A stretch of 64,000 bases of DNA, taken from positions 1,822,993 through 1,886,992 of the forward strand of contig NZ_STGQ01000001.1 in the NCBI RefSeq assembly GCF_004916975.1, written 5' to 3'. Within the stretch, counting starts at the first letter, position 1. Each line of letters begins with the position of its first letter. A program made the translations under genes and the position numbers. The notes beneath the pieces are model-generated. The model made no database searches. It saw nothing but the letters and a program-made list of their open reading frames with translations, and was not told where the DNA came from. Source of the stretch: Paenibacillus dokdonensis. Its GTDB lineage: Bacteria > Bacillota > Bacilli > Paenibacillales > Paenibacillaceae. This document shows, piece by piece, positions 26,988-35,011 of this stretch.

Positions 26988-27076
26988 ATTTTTATATGCA
27001 CTAAACAGTTTGAAACCGTTATGCTATTTATGTTAAAATCAATATATATGAAATTTTCACAAGAGGGAGGGATGGG

Positions 27077-27430
27077 ATGACGACACTGACAAAAAGATTG
27101 CGTATGCTGCTTATTGTTGTGCTCGGATGTATCCAGATGCTATCCTTTCCCATTTCCTTTGAAGAGGAAGTAACCTCTCCCTACAGCAGTGAAACCGAGA
27201 CGGTGCACAGCCGGATGGACCCGCAAAGTAAACCGCTCGCTCGTAAAACCCCGTCTTTTCTGCAAAGACTGATCATGCTGGCTTCGGCGCTGCCGCTTCT
27301 CTTCGTGATGCCGCTACTGCTGTTGCTGCGCCTGCCTAAACCCCGGTTACCGTTTATTCCTATCATACTCATCCGTAAAAAATATCTGCTTCTTTTGCCG
27401 ATCAAATTCACCTCGAGTTATTTAGTTTAA
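27077..27430 (+). CDS. Orphan small basic membrane protein
   Basis: I do not recognise this 117-residue product. It has an N-terminal hydrophobic segment (LLIVVLGCIQMLSFPI, residues 10-25), an acidic/serine stretch (EEEVTSPYSSETE), then a second very Leu/Pro-rich helix (LASALPLLFVMPLLLLLRLP) and a basic hydrophobic tail. Support for coding: a good ribosome site (GAGGGAGGG) before ATG 27077 and a terminator-like hairpin afterwards near 27441-27470. It could be a signal-peptide precursor or a two-helix membrane protein. No neighbour suggests a role. Confidence 0.5.
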   Translation: MTTLTKRLRMLLIVVLGCIQMLSFPISFEEEVTSPYSSETETVHSRMDPQSKPLARKTPSFLQRLIMLASALPLLFVMPLLLLLRLPKPRLPFIPIILIRKKYLLLLPIKFTSSYLV

Positions 27431-27598
27431 TCTGCCCTTCAAAAAACGATTCCCGTTGCAGGAATGGTTTATTTCTCATACCCCAAAATGCTTATTTAAG
27501 TCCAAAAAAAATAATCACATCAGCATTTTTATAACAACCCAACCATATGTGATTAAATTCACTAATATAAAAATTGAAACATTCAGGAGCTATTTTTC

Positions 27599-28093
27599 AT
27601 GAACATTCGTGAATCTATTTTACCTGGGATCGGTATGAAATATCAGATTGATGCAGCAAGTGGCGACCGGATTGTTATTGTCATACATGATGACGGTAGA
27701 CGTGAGCTCTATCATTTTTCCCATGAAGATGATGAACAGAGCATATCCATGGTGACATTGGAGGATCAGGAAGCAAGGCAACTTGCAGCGCTGGTCGGAG
27801 GTATGGTTTATAAGCCGAAGCAGCTGGAAAGCGTGGAGATGGCTTTTGACGAACTTACGATTGAGTGGTATAGGATTGATCCGCATTATGCATGCATAGG
27901 AAAATCCATCGGCGAGCTCAATATCCGTCAAAATTCAGGAGCGTCGGTTATTGCGCTTATGGATAAAAAGAATGGAAAACAAGTAAACCCCGGCTCTGCC
28001 TGTATTCTGAACGCGGAAGCGACGGTTGTGGCAGTGGGCGAGAGGGATCAGCAAAAACGTTTCAAACAAATTTTAATGAACGGAAGCGGGTGA
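27599..28093 (+). CDS. khtT: KhtT-like regulatory subunit of K+/H+ antiporter
   Basis: A 164-residue cytoplasmic protein. Residues about 75-160 form a TrkA_C (RCK_C) domain (ITIEWYRIDPHYACIGKSIGEL-type block through LNAEATVVAVGERDQ), preceded by an N-terminal domain. In B. subtilis KhtT controls KhtU, and its RCK_C domain binds c-di-AMP. It ends five bases before khtU, the classic two-gene arrangement. Start ATG follows AGGAG by nine bases. Function by family and context; ligand binding not shown here. Confidence 0.88.
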   Translation: MNIRESILPGIGMKYQIDAASGDRIVIVIHDDGRRELYHFSHEDDEQSISMVTLEDQEARQLAALVGGMVYKPKQLESVEMAFDELTIEWYRIDPHYACIGKSIGELNIRQNSGASVIALMDKKNGKQVNPGSACILNAEATVVAVGERDQQKRFKQILMNGSG

Positions 28094-28097
28094 AAGG

Positions 28098-29318
28098 ATG
28101 GAGCATCTGGTATTTGAAATTGGTTTGGCGCTCGGACTCATTGCACTAGGCGGATTGATCTCGGCGAAACTGCGGTTCTCGGTGATACCATTTTATATAT
28201 TAATCGGGATGGCTGTAGGGCCTCATGCGATGGAGCTATGGCATTTTGATTTCCGGTTTATCGACAGTGCCCCATTCATCGACTTTATGGGCAGAATTGG
28301 CGTCTTGTTCTTGCTGTTCTATCTGGGGCTGGAATTCTCGGTAGGAAGGCTGATCAAGTCAGGGCGAAATATTGCGGTCGGCGGGTCGATCTATATAGGG
28401 ATTAATTTTACGCTCGGTCTGCTGCTCGGATTTCTCAGCGGCTTTCCGGTTGCGGAAGCATTGATCATCGCGGGCATTACAACCATTTCCTCAAGCGCAA
28501 TTGTGGCAAAGGTTCTGGTGGATTTGAAACGGACGGCGAACGCGGAGACCGAGATGATACTCGGAATTATCATGTTCGAGGATGTCTTCCTTGCAGTTTA
28601 TATATCCATTCTGTCCGGCTTTGTGCTGAGCGATTCCAGTTCGATTGGCGGCGTGCTGTTATCGGCACTCGTGTCACTCGGATTCATGCTGGCTGTCATT
28701 ATTATCGGACGGAAAGCCGTTCCTTTGCTGAACAAATGGCTACGCATCAGATCCAATGAGCTGTTTGCACTTGTTATTTTCGGATCATTATTTCTGATTG
28801 CGGGATTCTCTGAGACTATCCATGTTGCTGAAGCGATTGGTGCACTGCTTGTCGGACTGGTGCTGGCGGAGACAGAGCATGCCAAACGGATCGAACATTT
28901 GATCATGCCGTTCCGTGATTTCTTTGGAGCCGTCTTTTTCTTCAGCTTCGGTTTATCCATTGATCCCATGTCACTTGGCGGCAGTGCAATTTGGCTGGTC
29001 TTGGCAGCGGTTATCGTCACCTTAATCGGTAATTTTAGCGCAGGTATGCTTGCCGGACGAACGGCATCCCTGTCTCCGAAAGCTTCGGCAAATATAGGAC
29101 TGACGATTGTGTCGAGAGGAGAGTTTTCCATCATTATGGCCAATTTGGGGAAGGATGGCGGTTTGCTGGATATTCTTCAGCCTTTCTCGGCGATCTACGT
29201 GCTGATTTTGGCCATACTCGGGCCGCTTCTGACGAAGCAATCCAAGTCGGTATTTTCGCTGTTGAATAGGGTGTTCAAATTTAAAGACAGGCGTGTGCAC
29301 AAAGAAGAGATGCTTTGA
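28098..29318 (+). CDS. khtU: KhtU-like K+/H+ antiporter (CPA2)
   Basis: A 406-residue membrane protein with about 12-13 helices of the CPA2 family (PF00999). Marks include GLEFSVGRLIKSGR near helix 4, TTISSSAIVAKVL, the cation site region, and FSFGLSIDP. It exports K+ (or other monovalent cations) in exchange for H+ and needs KhtT for gating. It is co-transcribed with khtT. Together with kimA in the same window it gives both import and export of K+, systems known in Bacillus to be inhibited or activated by c-di-AMP. Confidence 0.9.
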   Translation: MEHLVFEIGLALGLIALGGLISAKLRFSVIPFYILIGMAVGPHAMELWHFDFRFIDSAPFIDFMGRIGVLFLLFYLGLEFSVGRLIKSGRNIAVGGSIYIGINFTLGLLLGFLSGFPVAEALIIAGITTISSSAIVAKVLVDLKRTANAETEMILGIIMFEDVFLAVYISILSGFVLSDSSSIGGVLLSALVSLGFMLAVIIIGRKAVPLLNKWLRIRSNELFALVIFGSLFLIAGFSETIHVAEAIGALLVGLVLAETEHAKRIEHLIMPFRDFFGAVFFFSFGLSIDPMSLGGSAIWLVLAAVIVTLIGNFSAGMLAGRTASLSPKASANIGLTIVSRGEFSIIMANLGKDGGLLDILQPFSAIYVLILAILGPLLTKQSKSVFSLLNRVFKFKDRRVHKEEML

Positions 29319-29368
29319 TTCTATTCACTCATGATACTTCCATTCAGAAATTAGAAGGAGGGAAGGTT

Positions 29369-29404
29369 ATGAACCATATGAAAATGTATACCGTTTGCCA
29401 ATGA
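29369..29404 (+). CDS. Possible 11-codon leader peptide before the second yitT-like gene
   Basis: ATG 29369 has the only good ribosome site of this gap (GAAGGAGGG, spacer six) and encodes MNHMKMYTVCQ before TGA at 29402-29404. That stop overlaps the ATG of the following gene (ATGA at 29401). The downstream ATG has no site of its own. It may be a coupling leader, or the true N-terminus separated by a frameshift. Confidence 0.3.
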   Translation: MNHMKMYTVCQ

Positions 29405-30276
29405 AAGGACGTAATCCGAATCACATCATGAGAAAAATAACAGCTCTTCAGTCCATAATGGGAGGGATTGCGGCTTCCATTGGTTTGGAATTGTTTTTGC
29501 ATCCGCATGAGCTCATTGCAGGAGGCATAACAGGAATCTCGGCGATGGTGTCCTTTTACACTGAAAAGCACTTTGGGGTTCTCCTGCTTCTATTTAATCT
29601 TCCACTGCTGCTGCTCTATGCATTTCTTGGGTACAGACCTGTAGTAATGAAAGTATTGCCTGGACTGCTATCCTTCTCGGGATCAGCATTTCTGCTTACC
29701 CCGCTGCCTGCAGTTAGTGGCGAACCCGTCATTGCGGCCTTGGCAGGCGGCCTATGCTTGGGTGTCGGCGCAGGATTGGCCGTTAAATCAGGCGGATTCC
29801 TGGATTCACTGGGATTGGAAAAGCATGATCATGTACGGCCACCAGCCATCATGCTTTCCAGCCAGCTTATTCCGATGGAATATCTGCTGCTGATATGTCA
29901 TGGGGCGGTTCTCGTTTCTGCGGGTGTCTTGATGGGATGGGAGAGAACTTTGTACTCAGCTTTAGCTTGTTTGGCAGCATACGAAACATCGGCTTTGGTG
30001 TTATATGGATTGCGCAGAACGGTATGGGTAACCGCTTCTAATCCCGAAGAAGTCCGGTATGAAATAAAACGGAGAATATGTCTGGACGCAGGTATTGCAG
30101 CTGGAAGCCATGCGGATATGAATAGGATACAAAGTGATTTGCACTATAGGATTCATATCCTGGATATCCCGCGTTTTAAAGCAATCATTCGGCAAATTGA
30201 TCCACATGCAGAGGTCATAATTATCTATCGCCCTACATCTGATATGAGCAATCATAAGAACGATGAGCGTGAATGA
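29401..30276 (+). CDS. Divergent YitT-family membrane protein
   Basis: A 291-residue protein with a YitT/DUF161 membrane part (five helices; LIAGGITGISAMV near residue 40, VKSGGFLDSLGLE near 140, where most relatives have GGTTGGTD-like residues) and a C-terminal DUF2179-like domain (VWVTASNPEEVRYEIKRRI). The match is clearer for fold than for motif, so this is a divergent paralogue of the protein at 5537-6376. ATG 29401 overlaps the stop of an 11-codon reading frame that carries the ribosome site, suggesting translational coupling. Role unknown. Confidence 0.75.
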   Translation: MKGRNPNHIMRKITALQSIMGGIAASIGLELFLHPHELIAGGITGISAMVSFYTEKHFGVLLLLFNLPLLLLYAFLGYRPVVMKVLPGLLSFSGSAFLLTPLPAVSGEPVIAALAGGLCLGVGAGLAVKSGGFLDSLGLEKHDHVRPPAIMLSSQLIPMEYLLLICHGAVLVSAGVLMGWERTLYSALACLAAYETSALVLYGLRRTVWVTASNPEEVRYEIKRRICLDAGIAAGSHADMNRIQSDLHYRIHILDIPRFKAIIRQIDPHAEVIIIYRPTSDMSNHKNDERE

Positions 30277-30281
30277 CTGAA

Positions 30282-30317
30282 GAACAAGGAATCCTGATTA
30301 ATCAGGGTTCCTTGTTC
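30282..30317. repeat. 18-bp inverted repeat without T tail
   Basis: GAACAAGGAATCCTGATT (30282-30299) is followed directly by its near-exact complement AATCAGGGTTCCTTGTTC (30300-30317). The stem is long and GC-moderate; the + strand continues ACGTGG, so it is a weak intrinsic terminator at best. Confidence 0.75.
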
Positions 30318-30447
30318 ACGTGGATTAGGGCTATCAACTGTGAAATGAACTAGGATAAGCGAGGGATTACGAATGAAGTCTAGAAATATTTATATTCACC
30401 TTCCCACAAATGAAGATTATGGTATCATAATTAGAACATCATGAACA

Positions 30448-30483
30448 TGCAAAAGGGAACCTTGTTTAAGGTTCCCTTTTGCA
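30448..30483. repeat. Perfect 16-bp inverted repeat upstream of vanW
   Basis: TGCAAAAGGGAACCTT (30448-30463), loop GTTT, AAGGTTCCCTTTTGCA (30468-30483). The arms share the AAGG..TCC theme of the hairpin at 30282. It lies about 40 bases before the vanW start and could be an attenuator, an operator, or part of a small repeat element. Confidence 0.8.
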
Positions 30484-30521
30484 TACCCTGATACTTAAGA
30501 AACGGTAGGGAGTGTGGGGGA

Positions 30522-31336
30522 ATGGCAGTAATCCGTAAACCAATACACAGATCCAAATGGAGGCTGCTGCTTGGTACTGCATTTTACAGGGGCAGGCGCT
30601 ATATGGAATGGATGTTCGGTTCAGTATGTTTCGCGAGGACGAAGAGCCAGGAGCATTTGCCCTACCGAATATCGAAGCATCAAACACCGATGCTCCGGCA
30701 GCTGAAGGATGTGGACATGTGGCTGCAGCATAACAAGATTACCAACCTGAAGATCGCGGTGGAGAGAATTCAAGGTAAACGATTATGCCAGGTGAAACCT
30801 TCTCCTACTGGAGGTTAATCGGCAAGCCGAACCGCAGAAAAGGCTATGTAGAAGGCATGGTGCTGTTTTATGGAGGGTTCAAGGCGGGTGTAGGGGGAGG
30901 GTTATGTCAGCTGTCAAATCTCTTGTACTGGATCACGCTGCATACACCGCTTGAAGTAGCTGAAAGACATCGCCACAGCTATGATGTATTCCCTGATGCC
31001 AATCGGACACAGCCATTTGGAAGCGGGGCAACCTGCGCCTATAACTATCTGGATTTAAGAATCAAAAATAATACGGATGAACCCTATCAACTGGTACTCA
31101 GTATGGAAGATGGCAATTTATCCGGTGAGTGGAGAACAACCAAGCAGGCCATACATAACTACGAAATTTATGAAAAGGAACATCGTATTTCCCAGCATCA
31201 TTGGGGTGGATATGAGCGTTACAATAGTATTTACCGTAAAGTTTATAATCAGGAAGGCGAGCTGGTCTCGGACGAATTCATCACGGAGAATCGGGCACTG
31301 ATGATGTATCAGCCATTCCTCGAATCCGGAAGTTAA
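30522..31336 (+). pseudogene. vanW: vanW-family gene with a one-base frameshift
   Basis: The first frame (30522-about 30775) reads a normal VanW start ending in NLKIAVERIQGK; the second frame continues PGETFSYWRLIGKPNRRKGYVEGM to the end. Adding one A to the AAA run at about 30776-30778 restores GKTIMPGETFSYWRL and a full 271-residue protein, so a single-base deletion in a homopolymer is the only lesion. VanW proteins occur in some vancomycin-resistance clusters and elsewhere in Bacillota; their function is unknown. No other van gene is nearby. Could be a sequencing error. Confidence 0.85.
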
Positions 31337-31482
31337 TACCATAGTTGCTTTCGAGGTAGCTATTTTAATTCATGTCGGAATCCAATATGAGCAATCTCCT
31401 CAGTGATTGACACTTCTTCATGTATCATGATAATTTATGGTCAAATGTTGTAGCCATCCATGAAAAAGGGGGTGCAGTCGTG

Positions 31483-32557
31483 ATGAATAATGTGGGAAAA
31501 CGACTGAGAGTAGGCGTGCTCGGCTGCGGACCGATTTCGCAGTCCGCTCATTTTGAAGCTTGTAGACGAGCAAAAAATGCTGATCTGTACGCTATTTGTG
31601 ATGTAGCCGAAGATCTGCTCGAACGAATGTCAGCTATTCACCAGCCGACCAAGTCCTATAACGATTATGATCTGATGCTGGGAGATCCGGATGTTGATGC
31701 GGTCATTATAGGAATTGCCGATCAGTTTCATGTGCAGGCTGCCTTGAAGGCAACAGCAGCAGGTAAGCATGTGCTGGTCGAGAAGCCGCTTGGTATCACG
31801 GTTGAGGAATGTGAAGAGCTTCATGCGGTGGCGAATCGAACGGGCTTAACAGTCCAGATCGGAAACATGAAAAGATTTGATCCAGGCATTGCTTATGCGA
31901 AGCGCTTTGTGACGGATGAGATGGGTGAAATGCTGGCACTGAAAGCATGGTATTGCGATTCGACCTATAGGTATAGCGTCACTGATAATGTACAGCCGCT
32001 TGTAGTTCTAAGTTCGAATGCCATGAGACCTGAAGGAAACCCGAAGCTGGATAAACAGCGTTACTATATGCTGACTCACGGAAGTCATTTGGTGGATACG
32101 GCAAGATTTCTTGGCGGAGAAATAGTAAGTGTGAAGGCATGGAATACTCAAAAGTTCGGTGCGTACTGCTGGTTTGTAACGGCGGAATTTGCCAGCGGCG
32201 CAATCGGGCATCTGGATCTGACCGTAGCGGTACGGATGGACTGGCATGAGGGCTTTCAGATCTATGGGGAACATGGAAGCGTTGTTGCCAAAACCTATAA
32301 TCCATGGTTGTTTAAAGCAACGGATGTAGAAGTATTTTCAACGCGGGATGGCTGTTATCACCGTCCATTGGGGGAGGATGCCCATTTTTATAAGCTGCAG
32401 GTAGAAGGCTTTGCGGATACGATTTTACATAAAGCACCCATGCAGGGGGCCGGTTTGGATGACGGAATTGCTGCAATGCGAAACGATGGTGGCCATTGCC
32501 AGATCCGTAGAAAGCGGTAAATCTGTAAGGATAGATGATGCGAGCGGCGGATTATGA
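31483..32557 (+). pseudogene. Gfo/Idh/MocA oxidoreductase with a 3' frameshift
   Basis: A Gfo/Idh dehydrogenase: VGVLGCGPISQSAHF dinucleotide loop, VLVEKPLGITV (EKP), and LTHGSHLVDTARFLGG. After codon ~333 the present frame ends in a run of basic residues (HCQIRRKR) at 32520. Removing one A from 32481-32483 gives AAMRTMVAIARSVESGKSVRI, the usual Gfo/Idh end, and a stop at 32555-32557 that overlaps the next gene's ATG by ATGA. This makes a one-base insertion very likely. Start ATG 31483 follows AAAGGGGG. As read, the protein is only altered in its last ~25 residues and may still fold. Confidence 0.82.
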
Positions 32558-33387
32558 TTACACCGGGCATCTTTTCCAAAACCTTTTTACGTCCTTCTCT
32601 TGAACTAACGCTGGATACCGTGAAATCTTATGGACTGGATAACATACAATTTAATCTTGTATGCGCGGGGCTTACCCCCATGCCGGAACATATCGATTTG
32701 GAAGCGGCTTGCCGAATCCGGTTGGCTTCCCATGAGCGGGGAATCAGCATCGCCGCTGTCTCTGGAACCTTTAATATGATTCATCCTGATGTTCGTGTCC
32801 GGGAGGAAGGTTTGAAGCGTCTGGGTTACCTTGCGGCCATGAGCCATGAGATGGGGACATCTACGATCACGCTGTGCAGCGGCACCAGGAATCTGGAAGA
32901 TATGTGGAAGGCCCACCCGGATAATGATTCTGATGAGGCATGGCGGGATTTGATCCGAAGTATGAAGGAAGCGCTAATCATCGCGGAAGCTTATGACATT
33001 GTGCTGGCTTTCGAACCGGAAAAATCCAATGTGATTGATTGTGCGGCAAAAGGAAAGCGGCTTATCGATACATTGGAGTCTCCTCGGCTTAAAGTTGTAA
33101 TGGATGGAGCCAACTTATTCGGATCTGGAGAGTCGGACAGGATGAAGGAAGTACTCGAGGAAGCCTTCGGCCTGCTTGGGGAGCATATCGTGATTGCTCA
33201 TGCGAAGGATTTTGCGGAAGGTGATGAAGTCGAGTTTCTGGCAGCAGGAACGGGGATGCTGAATTATGATATGTACCTTTCATTACTGCGCAAGCATTCC
33301 TATGAAGGACCATTGATTCTTCACGGACTTCATGAAACCCAGGTGGCTCAAAGCTTGCAATTTATCCGCAAAAAAAATAAAATGTGA
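32554..33387 (+). CDS. Sugar phosphate isomerase/epimerase
   Basis: A 277-residue PF01261 TIM-barrel enzyme. Strand and ligand motifs: ISIAAVSGTFNMIHPD, TITLCSGTRN, IVLAFEPEKSNV (Glu ligand), LKVVMDGANLF, and HIVIAHAKDF (His). It overlaps the repaired end of the Gfo/Idh gene by four bases, so the two enzymes are translationally coupled and probably act on one carbohydrate or cyclitol. It is a distinct paralogue from the isomerase at 15003. Metal-dependent isomerase or epimerase activity is inferred from family. Confidence 0.86.
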   Translation: MITPGIFSKTFLRPSLELTLDTVKSYGLDNIQFNLVCAGLTPMPEHIDLEAACRIRLASHERGISIAAVSGTFNMIHPDVRVREEGLKRLGYLAAMSHEMGTSTITLCSGTRNLEDMWKAHPDNDSDEAWRDLIRSMKEALIIAEAYDIVLAFEPEKSNVIDCAAKGKRLIDTLESPRLKVVMDGANLFGSGESDRMKEVLEEAFGLLGEHIVIAHAKDFAEGDEVEFLAAGTGMLNYDMYLSLLRKHSYEGPLILHGLHETQVAQSLQFIRKKNKM

Positions 33388-33418
33388 TTGATCTTATTGA
33401 AGTTATTTAGGGAATGGT

Positions 33419-33446
33419 TTGTATACCCCCGAATGCCGAGTATAAT
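33419..33446 (+). promoter_or_regulatory. csoR promoter with copper-repressor-like site
   Basis: TTGTAT (33419-33424), 16-bp spacer, TATAAT (33441-33446). GTATACCCCC (33421-33430) is the exact reverse complement of GGGGGTATAC in the copA promoter (34913-34922). A GAGTATA half mirrors it at the other side. Consistent with CsoR autorepression (inference). Confidence 0.6.
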
Positions 33447-33474
33447 AGTTATATAGGAAAAGGAGGCGAGTCGT

Positions 33475-33825
33475 ATGAATACGATACCGGATACGATGGA
33501 TCAGAATACGGAACAGAATGCAGACACATGCTCTGGTGACCACTCGGAACGGAAGAGCCATCATTCAGATAAGGTTAAAAACAGCCTGGTCAGCCGTTTG
33601 AACCGCATTGAAGGACAGGTGCGCGGCATTAAGGGATTGATCGAGAAGGATACGTATTGTGATGATGTGCTCAACCAAATTGCCTCCGTACAATCCGCAT
33701 TGAACGGTGTCGGAAAATTGCTGCTGGAGCATCATATGAAAAGCTGTGTGGTGCAACGGATTCAGGAAGGCGATCAGGAAGTGCTGACGGAACTCATGAC
33801 CACGATGAACAAATTGATCAAGTAA
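33475..33825 (+). CDS. csoR: CsoR-family copper-sensing repressor
   Basis: A 116-residue helical repressor. The Cu(I) ligand set has the exact CsoR spacing: Cys in DTYCDD, His 25 residues later and Cys 29 residues later in EHHMKSCV. The DNA-contact region SRLNRIEGQVRGIKGLIEKD is conserved. An N-terminal tail of about 35 His/Asp/Glu-containing residues is extra. CsoR binds G/C-tract operators and releases them when loaded with Cu(I). The same decamer occurs in its own promoter and that of copA, 1.4 kb downstream. Confidence 0.92.
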   Translation: MNTIPDTMDQNTEQNADTCSGDHSERKSHHSDKVKNSLVSRLNRIEGQVRGIKGLIEKDTYCDDVLNQIASVQSALNGVGKLLLEHHMKSCVVQRIQEGDQEVLTELMTTMNKLIK

Positions 33826-33830
33826 AACAG

Positions 33831-33855
33831 AAAAGCCGCCATGGGCGGCTTTTTT
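33831..33855. terminator. Bidirectional terminator between csoR and the methyltransferase gene
   Basis: AAAAGCCGCC (33831-33840), loop ATG, GGCGGCTTTTTT. A's on the left and T's on the right suit both convergent genes. Confidence 0.88.
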
Positions 33856-33874
33856 CTTTGGAACCGCAGCTTCC

Positions 33875-34726
33875 TCAAATGGCGGTGAAGGTATAAACAG
33901 AAAGCGGCTTAATTGGATGCATTTCAATGGATTGCTTCAGCATCATGATTTGAGAACGAATGAGATCTTTGTTTTTGGCTGGCATATGATGTAGTGCACC
34001 CAGTTCCAATTCCACTTCGGCATCGAGCAGAACCTTTTTCACTTCCCATTCGCCATCCTGAAGGTCTCCTGCCATCAGAGACTGCTCTTTGAGGGTTGTC
34101 CAGCCCGCTTGTCTGACACAGTGCTGTATATCACTTGATGTGAACAGCGTACGTACATTCGAATCACTGACTCTTTTAAAAGCTTCATACTGCGCTTGGA
34201 TAAGTATCGACAATAAATGAGGATATTGTTCAATCCGCTCAATCCGCGTATCCCATTCTGCGAAGCATAATTGTCTGCCCCAGTTCTTAACTCTCCTTAG
34301 GATATCCATAAGCTCATCGGAAGAGCGAAGGTACCATGAGCAGTGGGAGAAGACCACAAAATCAAAAGAATGCTCGGGAAAATCGATATCTGGCGACAAT
34401 ACGTCCACTTCGAACTCCATTTGAATGCGTTTGCCTAAAGCTGATTGCATCAAGTGCTTGGCAGAATCGCCGAGTGTGATCGGAGCGCCGTAATCGGGAG
34501 GACCGATATCTATACCATGAACAAAGCCGGATTCACCGGCAAAATAGGCCAAGACAGCCGTCGTATCACCTTGACCACATCCGATTTCAAGCACTTTGGC
34601 TCCTTCATGAATCCCCCAGAAATCCGCGAGCATGATCCGGTGGGCCGTTTGAATCTTCTGAATATCGGACATTTCCTTACCTGCAGCCATACAATCCACG
34701 ATGAAATGAATGATATCGTTCGTCAT
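33875..34726 (-). CDS. SAM-dependent methyltransferase
   Basis: A 283-residue class I methyltransferase. The SAM-binding motif I is AKVLEIGCGQGDTTAVLA, with acidic residue at the end of strand 2 in VHGIDIG, and motif post-I/II in FDFVVFSHCSWYL. The C-terminal half is not recognisable beyond the fold. ATG 34726 (protein MTNDIIHFIVD) is preferred because GGAGGG lies just upstream; the frame runs further to 34807 without a ribosome site. Substrate unknown. It is placed between csoR and copA on the opposite strand, apparently unrelated. Confidence 0.83.
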   Translation of the reverse strand: MTNDIIHFIVDCMAAGKEMSDIQKIQTAHRIMLADFWGIHEGAKVLEIGCGQGDTTAVLAYFAGESGFVHGIDIGPPDYGAPITLGDSAKHLMQSALGKRIQMEFEVDVLSPDIDFPEHSFDFVVFSHCSWYLRSSDELMDILRRVKNWGRQLCFAEWDTRIERIEQYPHLLSILIQAQYEAFKRVSDSNVRTLFTSSDIQHCVRQAGWTTLKEQSLMAGDLQDGEWEVKKVLLDAEVELELGALHHMPAKNKDLIRSQIMMLKQSIEMHPIKPLSVYTFTAI

Positions 34727-34869
34727 CGAATCCCTCCTAAGAGCGGTAACAACCTTTGATATGAATCTTATTATACATGAAGTTGAGAACTGTTTAATGC
34801 AATTCAAAGATTAATACGCCCCAGGTGGATAGAAGATAATTTGAGTTCTTTACTTTATATTTATATAGG

Positions 34870-34923
34870 ATACAGGGGTATTGTAAAATTATGTTGACTT
34901 AATATAGGGTGAGGGGGTATACT
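34870..34923 (+). promoter_or_regulatory. copA promoter with CsoR-like operators
   Basis: TTGACT (34894-34899), 18-bp spacer, TATACT (34918-34923). GGGGGTATAC (34913-34922) overlaps the -10 element and matches the csoR promoter decamer in inverse orientation. A second similar site, ATACAGGGGTAT (34870-34881), lies above the -35 element. These fit Cu(I)-relieved repression by CsoR. Confidence 0.65.
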
Positions 34924-35011
34924 ACGAACATGGAAAGCAAAGGAATAGTTTGTAAAGCAGTGCCAATAAACGGTAACAAAAAACTTGAGGAATTCAAGGA
35001 GTGTATGAGCT

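Noticed and set aside
30522..31336. A vancomycin-resistance cluster around vanW
   Set aside because: No vanA/B, vanH, vanX, vanR or vanS gene is near; vanW-family genes are common without resistance.
33875..34807. Longer methyltransferase start at 34807
   Set aside because: The extra 27 residues have no ribosome site; GGAGGG precedes ATG 34726 and fits better.
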